NCBI GenBank assembly: GCA_963737225.1
Contig: CAVTSA010000011.1
Coordinates: forward strand, 62,001-126,000
Source: CAVTSA01 sp963737225
GTDB lineage: Bacteria > Chloroflexota > Dormibacteria > Dormibacterales > Dormibacteraceae
Length of the DNA: 64,000 bases
Direction of reading: 5' to 3'
Positions 36,670 through 44,917 of this stretch are shown piece by piece. Position 1 is the first letter of the stretch; the number at the start of each line of letters is the position of its first letter. The translations under genes and the position numbers were made by a program. Below the pieces are notes generated by a model. The model was not told the DNA's origin. It saw nothing but the letters and a program-made list of their open reading frames with translations, and ran no database searches.

Positions 36670-38325
36670 GTGCAGATCACCGGCGGTCAGGCGATGGCGC
36701 GACAGCTGGTCGCGGAGGGCGTCGAGGTCATCTTCGGGCTTCCAGGTGTCCAGCTCGACTGGGGCGTCGACGGGCTGGCACGGGATGCTCCCTCGATCCG
36801 GTTCATCACCACCCGGCACGAGCAGGCGACCACCTACATGGCGGACGGGTACTCGCGCGTTTCGGGCAAGGTGGGCGTCGCCATGGTGGTCCCGGGTCCC
36901 GGGATCCTCAACTCGCTGGCGGGGATGGCGACCGCGTACGCCTGCAACTCGCGCGTCCTGCTGATCGCGGGCCAGATCGCGAGCCCCCTGATCGGGGAGG
37001 GGCGAGGCGTCCTGCACGAAATCCCGGACCAGACCGCGATCCTGCGGACGCTCACCAAGTGGACGGGACGGGCGCGGACGGCCGCCGAGGTGCCAGGCGT
37101 CCTGCGTGAGGCATTCCGGCAGCTGGGGAGCGGGCGCCCGCGACCGGTGGCGGTCGAGCTGCCGCCGGACGTTCTGCAAGAGGTCGGGGAGTGCGAGGTG
37201 GTGCCCCCGACGGCGCCCGACCCGCGGCTCGCCCCCGACCCGGTGCAGGTCGAAGAGGCGGCCCGGCTCTTGGCCGAAGCGCGCTTCCCGGTGCTGGCGG
37301 TCGGCGGCGGGGTCATCGTGGCAAACGCGGGGCAGGCGGTGCTGTCCCTCGCCGAGCTGCTGGGGGCACCGATCCTGCGCAGCACGTTCGGCCACTCCGC
37401 GGTACCCGACGCGCATCCACTGGTGGCGCCGACGCAGCAAACGCCACGGGTGCTGGCTCGAGCGGACGTGGTGTTCGCGATCGGGACCCGATTCTTCGAC
37501 CGCCGTGGGACACGGATGCCGGTACCCGAGGGCGCCAAGCGGATCGCGCTCAACATCGACGACAGCGACACCATCGGCCCTCGCACCTATGACCTGGCGC
37601 TGATCGGCGACGCCGAGCTCGGAACCCGCCAGGTGGAAGAGATGGTCCGGAGGCTGGGTCCCCGCGGCCTGGGCGCGGCCGGGCGTGAGGTGGTACGTGA
37701 GGCGAAGACGGCGGCCGCCGACGACCTCGAGATTCTGGAGCCGCAGATGTCCTGGGTCCGCGCGCTGCGGGCGGGGTTGGCCGACGACGCGGCGGTTGTC
37801 AACGACCTGACCCAGGTCGGGTTCGTGGCCGAGCTGGGGTTCGAGGTGCGCGACCGGTTCTCGTTCGTGACGGCCGGGTATCAGGGCACGCTCGGCTTCG
37901 GCTTTCCGACCTCGCTGGGCGTGAAGGTGGGGGCGCCCGACCGCGACGTGTGCGTGCTGGCCGGGGACGGGGGCTTCGGCTACACGCTGCAGGAGCTGTC
38001 GACGGCGCGCGCGAACCAGATCGGGGTCACGGTCCTGCTCTTCGTCGACGGGTGGTGGGGAAACGTGCGGCGGACCCAGAAGGAGGACTTCGACGCCCGG
38101 TACCTGGGAACCACCCTGGTCAACCCGAACTTCGTCGAGCTGGCGCACTCGTTCGGCGTCGCCGCGACCCTGGTCGAGGATCCAGGCCAGGTAACGCAGC
38201 TGCTGCGGGAACGCCGGGGCGCGACCGACCCCGCGCTGATCGTCATCCCGCAGGGCGAAGTCCCCTCCCCCTGGGCGCAGATCATGTGGACCTCCGCGAG
38301 CGCCACGCCGGCGGCCTCTCGCTGA
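36670..38325 (+). CDS. Thiamine-pyrophosphate enzyme, benzoylformate-decarboxylase/ALS-like
   Basis: 551 residues from GTG 36670 with GGGAGGTG nine bases upstream. PYR domain with catalytic Glu in TTRHEQATTYMADGY; PP domain with TPP motif GDGGFGYTLQELSTA, where the usual closing NN is replaced by VDGWWGN. Last gene of the aromatic operon, 43 bases after the dioxygenase. It could decarboxylate a phenylpyruvate-type acid feeding the route, but this is inference. It is only distantly like the TPP enzyme at 13323. Confidence 0.75.
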   Translation: MQITGGQAMARQLVAEGVEVIFGLPGVQLDWGVDGLARDAPSIRFITTRHEQATTYMADGYSRVSGKVGVAMVVPGPGILNSLAGMATAYACNSRVLLIAGQIASPLIGEGRGVLHEIPDQTAILRTLTKWTGRARTAAEVPGVLREAFRQLGSGRPRPVAVELPPDVLQEVGECEVVPPTAPDPRLAPDPVQVEEAARLLAEARFPVLAVGGGVIVANAGQAVLSLAELLGAPILRSTFGHSAVPDAHPLVAPTQQTPRVLARADVVFAIGTRFFDRRGTRMPVPEGAKRIALNIDDSDTIGPRTYDLALIGDAELGTRQVEEMVRRLGPRGLGAAGREVVREAKTAAADDLEILEPQMSWVRALRAGLADDAAVVNDLTQVGFVAELGFEVRDRFSFVTAGYQGTLGFGFPTSLGVKVGAPDRDVCVLAGDGGFGYTLQELSTARANQIGVTVLLFVDGWWGNVRRTQKEDFDARYLGTTLVNPNFVELAHSFGVAATLVEDPGQVTQLLRERRGATDPALIVIPQGEVPSPWAQIMWTSASATPAASR

Positions 38326-38342
38326 CCATTCCACCCCGGGCC

Positions 38343-38455
38343 GCCGGGTAGGGCCCGTCATCGGGTTACCCGCGCCGGGTAGGGCCCGTTGGTGCACCTC
38401 CGGGGGTTCCCCGCGCCGGGTAGGCCCCGTTGGTGCACCATCGGGGGTTACCTCC
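38343..38455. repeat. Three tandem palindromic units (array B)
   Basis: Units start with GCCGGGTAGG at 38343, 38374 and 38415. Units 2 and 3 carry dyads CCCGTTGGTGCACC..CGGG and CCCCGTTGGTGCACCATCGG(GG). Unit 1 has lost about ten central bases (CCCGTCATCGGG), which explains its 31-base period against 41. Linkers such as TACCCGCGCCGGGTA form further dyads and match the linker of array A. Confidence 0.8.
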
Positions 38456-38488
38456 GCGCGGTAACGCACCGAATGCTGCTTCGGACAC

Positions 38489-38515
38489 CCATCCGATTCG
38501 GCGGCCGCTCCGAAG
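38489..38515 (+). promoter_or_regulatory. SigK-type promoter for the Tat peptide/DUF4331 unit
   Basis: CCATCC (38489-38494), 15 bases, CCGAAG (38510-38515). This nearly equals the mycobacterial SigK consensus (CCATCC, CCGAAT) as I recall it, and has the same 15-base spacing as the element before the sigK-like gene. Confidence 0.6.
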
Positions 38516-38703
38516 AGGCGGTGTAACAGGGGGCACGGACCGGCGCTCGGCGGGCCTTCCGGGCGCGGCAATCCGTTCCGCGCCCCCTGGCCGGGACGAC
38601 GATGCCTCGCCCGGACACGTCGTCGCCATTCCGACCGCACCCATCAATCCGGATGCTTCAGGGGCACTCGGCCGGCGCCGCCACGCCCCGGAAAGGGACA
38701 GTC

Positions 38704-39081
38704 ATGCCTGGTAAGGAATCTACGGATCGCCCGGCCGAGCGCGGGGACTCGCCGGCCGGAGACGGGCGGGCGCCTCTCCTCTCACGCCGCTCGGTGCTGC
38801 GCGGCGGGGCCATCGCCGGCGCGGTCGGAATCGCAGCCGCGGTAGGCGGCGGCGCCGGTGCGTTGGGTGACGCCCTCACTCCGGGATTGCACCGCATCGC
38901 GCCGCAGTCCCCCGCGAACCTGGTCGCCGCGGCCGGCGCGGCGGTCCCCGGCCCGATCGTCATCTACCTGGCAGATCCCCGGTCCGGCGAGATCGACGTC
39001 TTCGCCGGGACCGCCAAGGCGCACCACACCAACCGCTCGCTGGCGGCCATGGTCGCGTCCCTGGCACCACGGGTGGTGTAG
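38704..39081 (+). CDS. Small Tat-exported protein of unknown function
   Basis: 125 residues. A twin-arginine signal is clear: SRRSVLRGGAIAGAVGIAAAV at about residues 27-47, with a polar N-region before it. The mature part is short (about 70 residues) and reads GPIVIYLADPRSGEIDVFAGT, with no family recognised. A purine-rich GGAAAGGGA precedes the ATG. It lies downstream of the SigK-type promoter and 62 bases before the DUF4331 gene, so the two are probably co-expressed and exported or periplasmic partners. Confidence 0.65.
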   Translation: MPGKESTDRPAERGDSPAGDGRAPLLSRRSVLRGGAIAGAVGIAAAVGGGAGALGDALTPGLHRIAPQSPANLVAAAGAAVPGPIVIYLADPRSGEIDVFAGTAKAHHTNRSLAAMVASLAPRVV

Positions 39082-39143
39082 GTCTTCCATCCGCCTCCCC
39101 CTCTCATCGCGCTGGCTCAGCGCCGACTTCTGTGAGGTTCGTC

Positions 39144-40523
39144 ATGTCATCGCACCGCGAGGCACCGGAGATCGCCAAGGACCCGGTTGCCGACAGCACG
39201 GATGTGTACGCGTTCGTCAGCCCCGACCGGCCCGACACCGTCACGCTCATTGCCAACTACATCCCACTGCAGGGTCCGGCCGGCGGACCCAACTTCTATG
39301 CGTTCGGCGACGACGTCCTGTACGAGATTCACATCGACAACACGGGTGACGGCCTGGCCGACATCACCTACCAGTTCCGGTTCCAGACCCAGCTGCGCAA
39401 CCCGGCCACCTTCCTGTACAACACCGGGCCGATCCTGACGCTCGACAGCCCGAACTGGAACAGCCGGCAGTTCTACTCGGTGACGCTCGTCCAGCACGGC
39501 ACGTCCCAGGTCCTGGGCACGAACCTGGCCTGCCCGCCGTGCAACATCGGCCCGCTCTCCACTCCCGACTACGCGGGGCTGGCGGCGTCCGCCGTCAATG
39601 ACCTGGCGGGCGGGATCCAGGTTTTCGCGGGTCAGCGCGCCGACGGTTTCTACGTCGACCTGGGCGCGGTCTTCGACCTCGCCGACCTCCGGCCGTTCGA
39701 GCAGCTCCACAACCAGTACGGCATGCAGATCTTCAGCTTCCCGGCGCCGGGCGTGAACGCGATCGCGGCGCTGAACGTGCACTCGATCGCGATCCAGGTC
39801 CCGTCGGCACTGCTGCGGCGACCGGGTCCTCACGGCCTGACCGACCCCGCCTCGGTGATCGGCGTTTGGACGACCGCCAGCCGCCAGGCGGTGCGCCTCA
39901 TCGCCGATGGCAAGACGATCTCCACCGGCCCGTTCCAGCAGGTGTCGCGGCTGGCCAACCCACTGTTCAACGAGGTCCTGGTCCCGCTCGGGAAGAAGGA
40001 CCTGTGGAACTCACTGCCCCCGTCGGACGACAAGCTGTTCGCCACCGACGTCACCCAGCCCGAGCTGGCCTCCCTGCTGCCCGCGCTCTACCCCGGTGTC
40101 TTCCCGAACCTGGCCGGCCTGGTGCATTCCGGGGCGGCCCGTGCCGACCTGCAGGCGATCCTGCTCACGGGCATCCCGTCCGGCATCGTGCCCGGCTTCC
40201 AGAACTTCACCGGCAGCGTGCTGGCCGACATGATGCGGCTCAACACGGCAATCCCGCCCAGTGCCACGCCCAACCCGCTGGGCATCCTGGGCGGTGACCT
40301 GGCCGGTTTCCCCAACGGTCGCCGGGTCGCCGACGACGTGGTCACGATCGAGCTGCGGGCGATCGCCGGGGCGACCTACCCGCTGGTGAACAAGTCGTTC
40401 ACACCGGACGGCGCCGCCGGCGTGGTCACCGACGGCCTCACTCCGGCGAGCGTCCCTTCCGGATACCTCGGCGCCTTTCCCTACCTCGGCGTGCCCTACA
40501 GCGGGTTCACCACACCGTCCTGA
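39144..40523 (+). CDS. DUF4331-family protein
   Basis: 459 residues from ATG 39144, chosen because MSSHREAPEIAKDPVADSTD is the hallmark N-terminus of DUF4331; the frame extends four codons further upstream. It continues DVYAFVSPDRPDTVTLIANY and NFYAFGDDVLYEIHIDNTGDG, typical of this predicted beta-rich, extracytoplasmic family. No signal peptide is visible, so export may depend on partner proteins or not occur. Function unknown. It is followed by a strong hairpin and a small gene, and faces the sigma/anti-sigma pair. Confidence 0.85.
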   Translation: MSSHREAPEIAKDPVADSTDVYAFVSPDRPDTVTLIANYIPLQGPAGGPNFYAFGDDVLYEIHIDNTGDGLADITYQFRFQTQLRNPATFLYNTGPILTLDSPNWNSRQFYSVTLVQHGTSQVLGTNLACPPCNIGPLSTPDYAGLAASAVNDLAGGIQVFAGQRADGFYVDLGAVFDLADLRPFEQLHNQYGMQIFSFPAPGVNAIAALNVHSIAIQVPSALLRRPGPHGLTDPASVIGVWTTASRQAVRLIADGKTISTGPFQQVSRLANPLFNEVLVPLGKKDLWNSLPPSDDKLFATDVTQPELASLLPALYPGVFPNLAGLVHSGAARADLQAILLTGIPSGIVPGFQNFTGSVLADMMRLNTAIPPSATPNPLGILGGDLAGFPNGRRVADDVVTIELRAIAGATYPLVNKSFTPDGAAGVVTDGLTPASVPSGYLGAFPYLGVPYSGFTTPS

Positions 40524-40540
40524 TCGCTTCCCCCCCTTGG

Positions 40541-40569
40541 AGGCCGGCGCCAACGGGGCGCCGGCCTCG
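40541..40569. terminator. Perfect 12-bp stem hairpin after DUF4331
   Basis: GAGGCCGGCGCC, loop AACGG, GGCGCCGGCCTC. It lies 18 bases past the DUF4331 stop. No T-run follows, so it may be a terminator, an mRNA-stabilising hairpin or an attenuator ahead of the gene at 40601. Confidence 0.55.
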
Positions 40570-40600
40570 CCCGCTGGAGCCCAAGACAGGAGCGCACGCG

Positions 40601-40993
40601 ATGACCGAGCACACCTACCCTCCCTCACGTTCCGGCAGTGTCGTCCTCGACCTGGGCGGCAGCATCGGCGTCCTGGTCCTGGACGCTCCGCCGGAGTTGA
40701 ACGGCCGCGAGATCGAGATCAGCCGCGCCGCGGAAGGTGCCTGGACGCGCCGCACGCACTCGCTGGTCCGCGAGCGCGTCACCTCCGCCGGGGTCAGCTA
40801 CGCCGCGGTCTACATCAGCCTGCCGGCCGCGGAGTACACGGTGTGGCGCGATGACGAAACACCGGCGGGCACGGTGACGGTTCGCGGCGGCGTCGTCTCT
40901 CATTTCCGCTGGGAGCCGCTCGCACCAGATGCCTCCCCGCCGGACTCCCCGCCGGAAGGCGTCGTAGTCAGCCCGGTCTCAGGCGGGCAGTGA
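40601..40993 (+). CDS. Conserved hypothetical protein (phospholipase-annotated family)
   Basis: 130 residues. It resembles a small actinobacterial family I have seen with the pattern SGSVVLDLGGSIGVLVLDAP, LNGREIEIS, TRRTHSLVRER, YAAVYISLPAAEYTVWRD and a final strand with HFRW. The sequence predicts a compact beta-sandwich. No catalytic residues stand out, and the phospholipase label sometimes attached is unsupported. Last gene of the DUF4331 unit; its final 15 bases overlap the convergent anti-sigma gene. Confidence 0.6.
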   Translation: MTEHTYPPSRSGSVVLDLGGSIGVLVLDAPPELNGREIEISRAAEGAWTRRTHSLVRERVTSAGVSYAAVYISLPAAEYTVWRDDETPAGTVTVRGGVVSHFRWEPLAPDASPPDSPPEGVVVSPVSGGQ

Positions 40994-41725
40994 CATCAGC
41001 AGGATCGGTGTCGTGGTGGGGTGCGAGGTCCCGCCGGCCGGCTCCACCGTCATCCCGATCACGTCGCCGGAGTGGAGCCCCGAGGCCAGAACCGGCGCGG
41101 TTCGACCTCCGCTGGCGGTGGGCAGCAGGCCCGCCGAGCGGACTGCCGGCGGCCCGATGAACCAGAGCTGGTAGACCTTCGACGCCGGCAGCGCCGGCAA
41201 CCCGCGGGTGGTGACGACCACCTTGCCCTCGTCCCGTGAGACGACGGCCGTCGCGGTACCGCCCCGGGTGGTGCGCTGGACGACGACCTGGGCGTCGGGC
41301 GCGGCGAGGACGGCGGCGATCGCCCGGTCCTGCGCCTGGTCGGCAGCGAGCCGCTGCTGGGCGGAGATGGCGAGCACCCCGAACGTCACCGCGATGACAA
41401 GGCACACCGCGGCGACGGCCATCGCCAGGCGGGAGACCCACGGGGCTCCGGCGATCGAGCGCCGGGGAGCCACCCCGGCGGAGTCGGGAGGCACCTGCCT
41501 GGTCACCGTCGCGGCGGCCAGCACCCGCGAGCGCAGCTCCGCCGGCGCCGGCTCGGCGACCGCGAGGCCGAGCTGGGTCGCGGTCGCGGCGAGGCCCCGG
41601 ACCTCGTTGGCGCACGACCGGCAGCCTTCCAGGTGATGCTCGAACCGGTCGCGTTCCGGTCCCTCGACCGCGTCGAGCGCGTAGGCACCGGTCAGCAGGT
41701 GCAGATCCCGGCGCCGGAGTCTCAC
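40979..41725 (-). CDS. rskA: Anti-sigma-K factor RskA-like
   Basis: 248 residues from GTG 41725, overlapping the sigma-factor stop (GTGA). N-terminal zinc-finger-like anti-sigma domain with HHLEGCRSCANEV (HxxxCxxC), one transmembrane helix at about residues 102-124 (VSRLAMAVAAVCLVIAVTF), then an extracytoplasmic RskA C-domain ending YQLWFIGPPAVRSAG and GMTVEPAGGT. In this family the protein holds SigK at the membrane until regulated proteolysis frees it. Confidence 0.88.
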   Translation of the reverse strand: MRLRRRDLHLLTGAYALDAVEGPERDRFEHHLEGCRSCANEVRGLAATATQLGLAVAEPAPAELRSRVLAAATVTRQVPPDSAGVAPRRSIAGAPWVSRLAMAVAAVCLVIAVTFGVLAISAQQRLAADQAQDRAIAAVLAAPDAQVVVQRTTRGGTATAVVSRDEGKVVVTTRGLPALPASKVYQLWFIGPPAVRSAGLLPTASGGRTAPVLASGLHSGDVIGMTVEPAGGTSHPTTTPILLMSLPA

Positions 41726-42318
41726 CAGGTCACCCCCAGGCAGTCGCGCAGGCGGATCAAGCCGTCGCGAATCCGGGTCTTGATCGTCCCCAACGCCGTC
41801 TCCAGCAGCGCCGCCACCTGAGGGTAGCTGTATCCGCCGTAGTAGGCGAGCCTGATCGACTCCTGCTGCAGGTCGGTGAGCCCTTCCAGACAGCGTCGCA
41901 CCCGCTCCGCCTCCAGGCTGGCCTGCACCGTCTCGGCAACCTCATCCGGCGGTATCGAGGCCTGCGGAGCACGCTTCACGCGCTCGGCGGCAGCAGCCTC
42001 GGAGCGCACTCGATCGATCGCGCGGCGATGCGCCATCGTCATCACCCAGGTCGTCGCGCTGCCCCGGCCGGGATCGAATCGCGACGCGGTGCGCCAGACC
42101 TCGAGCAGCACCTCCTGGGCGACCTCCTCCGACTGCGCGGGATCGCGCAGCACCTTGCGAATCAACCCGTAGACCGCGTCCGCCAGCCGGTCGTAGACCT
42201 CCGCGAATGCGGTGTTGTCGCCGCGCGCGACGAGGCGCAGGAGCCCGTCCAGGTCTTGGTCCCGCGCCGCCGGTGAGTCCGCATCCGGCCGCTCTCCCGG
42301 GAAGTCGCCGGCGTTCAT
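41722..42318 (-). CDS. sigK: ECF sigma factor, SigK-like
   Basis: 198 residues. Region 2 reads YDRLADAVYGLIRKVLRD, EEVAQEVLLEVWRTASRFD and TTWVMTMAHRRAIDRVRS; region 4 reads LTDLQQESIRLAYYGGYSYP then LLETALGTIKTRIRDGLIRLR. This is the ECF19/SigK pattern, normally paired with RskA as here. A matching promoter (42326-42352) ends seven bases before the ATG, so the gene is probably autoregulated and leaderless. Likely targets are the exported-protein genes at 38704-40993. Confidence 0.9.
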   Translation of the reverse strand: MNAGDFPGERPDADSPAARDQDLDGLLRLVARGDNTAFAEVYDRLADAVYGLIRKVLRDPAQSEEVAQEVLLEVWRTASRFDPGRGSATTWVMTMAHRRAIDRVRSEAAAAERVKRAPQASIPPDEVAETVQASLEAERVRRCLEGLTDLQQESIRLAYYGGYSYPQVAALLETALGTIKTRIRDGLIRLRDCLGVTW

Positions 42319-42325
42319 TCAGGGT

Positions 42326-42352
42326 ATTCGGCGCTGCCGCCCCGGCGGATTG
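42326..42352 (-). promoter_or_regulatory. Autoregulatory SigK-type promoter
   Basis: On the minus strand: CAATCC (42352-42347), 15 bases, CCGAAT (42331-42326), then seven bases to the sigma-factor ATG. Same spacing as the element at 38489-38515. Confidence 0.6.
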
Positions 42353-42528
42353 GTCCCCAAGCGGCCCGCATTCCCACGCCGGGGGATGTGCGGCGAACGC
42401 GCTCCCGGAGGGTGAGAAGGGCGCTCCCCGGCAGGGGCTGCGGCGTCGTGGGCACGAGCCATTATGAACTGGGATGGCCTGCCGCGCACCCGGCATGGCG
42501 ACCCTCGCACCCGGTTAGGATCGGGTTC

Positions 42529-43491
42529 ATGCGCTACCGCCCCCTGGGCCAGTCAGGCCTGCTCGTGTCCGTCGTCGGCCTCGGATCCAACCAGTTCGGC
42601 AACCGCCTGGACCTGGGCGGGACACGGGCGGTGGTCGACGCCGCGCTCGACGCCGGGATCACGCTCATCGACACCTCCGACACGTACGGCAGCGGTGGCG
42701 GGTCGGAAGAGCTGCTGGGCCGCGTGCTGGAGGGGCATCGCCACGACGTGGTCCTGGCGACCAAATGGGGCAACCAGAACAACGACATGGGCTACGGGCC
42801 GGCGGCGGGACTGAAGGGCGGCCGCGCCTACATGCGGCGGGCGGTCGAGGCGTCCCTGCGGCGGCTGCGCACCGATTACCTGGACCTCTACCAGCTGCAC
42901 ACCCCGGACCCGCTGACCCCGATCGAGGAGACGCTGGCCGCGGGGGACGAGCTGGTCAAGGAGGGCAAGGTGCGCTACCTCGGGCACTCCAACTTCGTGG
43001 GCTGGCAGATCGCGCAGGCGGCGCACGTCGCCGAGGCGGGGGGGTGGGCCCCGTTCATCTCGGCGCAGAACCACTACTCGCTGCTGGAGCGTGACGTCGA
43101 GCGCGAGGTGATCCCCGCCTGTGACAACTACGGGCTGGGCATGCTGCCCTTCTTCCCGCTGGCCATGGGCCTCCTGACCGGCAAGGTGTCACGCGAGGCG
43201 GGCGCTCCCGCCGGATCCCGCCTCCACGGACGGGACGCCTACCTGACCGCGTCGAAGTTCGATCGGGTAGAGGCGCTCCAGGCCTGGGGCCAGGAGCACG
43301 GCCGCTCGCTGCTCGAGATCGCGATCGGAGGCCTCGGCGCGCAGCCCACGGTGGGCTCCGTGATCGCCGGTGCCACGTCGCCGGAGCAGGTCCGCAACAA
43401 CGCGCAGGCGGGCGAGTGGGAGCCGACCGAGGAAGAGCTGGAGGAGATCGACCGGCTGGCGCCGAGCCTCGCCCCCGGCGCCTCGCGGTAG
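42529..43491 (+). CDS. Aldo/keto reductase (YajO/Kvbeta-like)
   Basis: 320 residues. AKR barrel: LIDTSDTYGSGGGSEELLGR (Asp and Tyr of the tetrad), LATKWGN (Lys), YQLHTPDPLTPIEETL (His), and coenzyme-binding VGSVIAGATSPEQVRNN. This branch (AKR with TSDTYG and GLLTGK) includes NADP-dependent reductases of aldehydes and ketosteroid-like compounds. TAGGAT seven bases before the ATG marks a leaderless start. The TAG stop lies within the -10-like element of the next gene. Confidence 0.85.
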   Translation: MRYRPLGQSGLLVSVVGLGSNQFGNRLDLGGTRAVVDAALDAGITLIDTSDTYGSGGGSEELLGRVLEGHRHDVVLATKWGNQNNDMGYGPAAGLKGGRAYMRRAVEASLRRLRTDYLDLYQLHTPDPLTPIEETLAAGDELVKEGKVRYLGHSNFVGWQIAQAAHVAEAGGWAPFISAQNHYSLLERDVEREVIPACDNYGLGMLPFFPLAMGLLTGKVSREAGAPAGSRLHGRDAYLTASKFDRVEALQAWGQEHGRSLLEIAIGGLGAQPTVGSVIAGATSPEQVRNNAQAGEWEPTEEELEEIDRLAPSLAPGASR

Positions 43492-43500
43492 GGTGAGCGC

Positions 43501-44292
43501 ATGACCAGCGCGGACCTGGACCTGACCCGAGCGAGCCCGGCCGCGGTCCGGACGCTGATCCGCCAGGGCGGCTACTCGGGGCCGACCAGCGGGCTCTGCC
43601 TCGGGCATCTCCAGGCCAACCTGGCCATCCTCCCGGCAGAGGCCGCCGACGAGTTCCGCGCGTTCTGCGAGGCGAACAGCCGCCCGATGCCGCTGGTCGA
43701 CGTCACCGCGCCGGGCGACCCCGAGCCGCTGCACGTCGCCCCCGGCGCCGACCTCCGGACCGACCTGCCCCGGTATCGCGTCTACCGCCGGGGCCAGGTA
43801 GCGGCGGAGCCGACCGACATTCGCGATCTCTGGCAGGACGACTTCGTGGGGTTCCTGCTCGGCTGCAGCTTCTCGGCGGAGAGCCGGCTCCTGGAGGCCG
43901 GCGTCAGGCTGCGTCACCTGGAGGCGGGCCGCAACGTGCCCATGTTCGTCACCTCGGTGGCCTGCACCCCGGTCGGTCGATTTCACGGCCCGATGGTGGT
44001 CTCGATGCGGCCGATTCGCCGCGACCAGGTCGACCTGGCGACGCGGGTGACGGCGGAGCTGCCGTTGGCGCACGGGGCACCGGTCAACGTCGGGGAGCCC
44101 GAGAAGCTCGGGATCAGCGACCTTGCGCACCCGGATTTCGGTGACGCCGTCCCGCCGCAGGAGGGTGAGGTACCGGTGTTCTGGGCCTGCGGTGTGACCC
44201 CTCAGGCGGTGCTGATGACGGTCAAGCCTCCGCTGGCGATCACCCACGCGCCCGGCCACATGTTTATCGCCGACTCGCCGGAGTGCGCCTGA
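43501..44292 (+). CDS. DUF1445/D-glutamate cyclase-family putative hydro-lyase
   Basis: 263 residues. The pattern TSGLCLGHLQANLAILP, DLRTDLPRYRVYRRGQ, DDFVGFLLGCSFSAE, VPMFVTSVAC and VFWACGVTPQAVLM is diagnostic of the DUF1445 family. Relatives include mitochondrial D-glutamate cyclase, which makes 5-oxo-D-proline. It begins six bases after TAGGGT, whose first three bases are the stop of the upstream gene, so it may be transcribed leaderless from inside that stop. Confidence 0.85.
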   Translation: MTSADLDLTRASPAAVRTLIRQGGYSGPTSGLCLGHLQANLAILPAEAADEFRAFCEANSRPMPLVDVTAPGDPEPLHVAPGADLRTDLPRYRVYRRGQVAAEPTDIRDLWQDDFVGFLLGCSFSAESRLLEAGVRLRHLEAGRNVPMFVTSVACTPVGRFHGPMVVSMRPIRRDQVDLATRVTAELPLAHGAPVNVGEPEKLGISDLAHPDFGDAVPPQEGEVPVFWACGVTPQAVLMTVKPPLAITHAPGHMFIADSPECA

Positions 44293-44294
44293 AT

Positions 44295-44357
44295 CCCGTT
44301 TTCACGCGAAACCGGTGCTATGAGGCCGCCCATAGTCCCGTTTTCACGCGAAACCGG
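44295..44357. repeat. Two identical 21-bp palindromic units, 42-bp period (array C)
   Basis: CCCGTTTTCACGCGAAACCG(G) occurs at 44295-44315 and 44337-44357. Each copy is an imperfect dyad. The 21-base spacer is itself a dyad (CTATG..CATAG). It lies between convergent genes and ends three bases before the nitroreductase stop. Confidence 0.85.
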
Positions 44358-44359
44358 CC

Positions 44360-44878
44360 TTAATCGAGGTAGGTGACGACCTCCTCGAGAGGTGACCGAT
44401 CGCGAGGCAGGACCTCGTGGCTGGGATGGCCCAGGTGGAGCAACCCCACCGCCCGCTCGTCGGAGGGCAGGTTCAGCGCCGCCTCGCCCTCCGGCGTCCG
44501 GATGATCTCCGGGGTCGACCAGAAACCTGCCAACCCCCGGGCGTGCGCCGCCAGCAGCACCGCGTAGATCGCCGCCGCCGTGGCCAGCCGGTCCTCCTCC
44601 ACCTGGCGCTCGTCGCCGGCCTGCACCGCGCTCACCACGATCCGGGTCGGTGCCCGCTCCAGCTTCCGCGCGCTCCCCGGCTTCAGGGTCTCAGCCGCCA
44701 ACTTCAACCGATCCAGCGACGCCGGCCCCAGCACCCGGAACCGCCAGGGGTTCGTCAGGTGATGGTTGGGCGCCCAGCGAGCGACCTCGAGGAGACTGTC
44801 GATCTCCTGCCGGGTCAAGGGAACGGGTGCGTACACCTTGTGGGTGCGGCGGGTGCGGATTGCCTCGATGACGTCCAT
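44360..44878 (-). CDS. Nitroreductase-family flavoprotein
   Basis: 172 residues. FMN fold: DVIEAIRTRRTHKVYAPVP, ARWAPNHHLTNPWRFRVL, LAAHARGLAGFWSTPEII and LGHPSHEVLPRDRSPLEEVV. This is a short YdjA/TM1586-like member, different from the nitroreductase at 23836. It starts 39 bases past the zwf stop on the same strand and may be read with the pgi-gnd-zwf operon, whose NADPH could support it. Confidence 0.8.
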   Translation of the reverse strand: MDVIEAIRTRRTHKVYAPVPLTRQEIDSLLEVARWAPNHHLTNPWRFRVLGPASLDRLKLAAETLKPGSARKLERAPTRIVVSAVQAGDERQVEEDRLATAAAIYAVLLAAHARGLAGFWSTPEIIRTPEGEAALNLPSDERAVGLLHLGHPSHEVLPRDRSPLEEVVTYLD

Positions 44879-44917
44879 GCCGAAACCCCAGGCTAGTCCG
44901 CCGGTGCGATGCGACCC

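Larger units (their letters stand above)
38326..38703 (+). other. Intergenic region upstream of the Tat/DUF4331 unit
   Basis: 378 bases without a supported gene. It holds palindrome array B (38343-38455) and a SigK-like promoter (38489-38515). A 94-codon frame across it (38430-38714) is arginine/proline-rich with no ribosome site and was not accepted. Confidence 0.5.

Noticed and set aside
36289..38640. 783-codon minus-strand open frame opposite the TPP enzyme gene
   Set aside because: It is rich in Arg, Gly and Pro with no domain, and lies fully antisense to a clear TPP enzyme. Long antisense frames are expected at this GC content.
38430..38714. 94-codon plus-strand frame before the Tat peptide
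   Set aside because: It runs through the palindrome array and SigK-type promoter, has no ribosome site and resembles no family.
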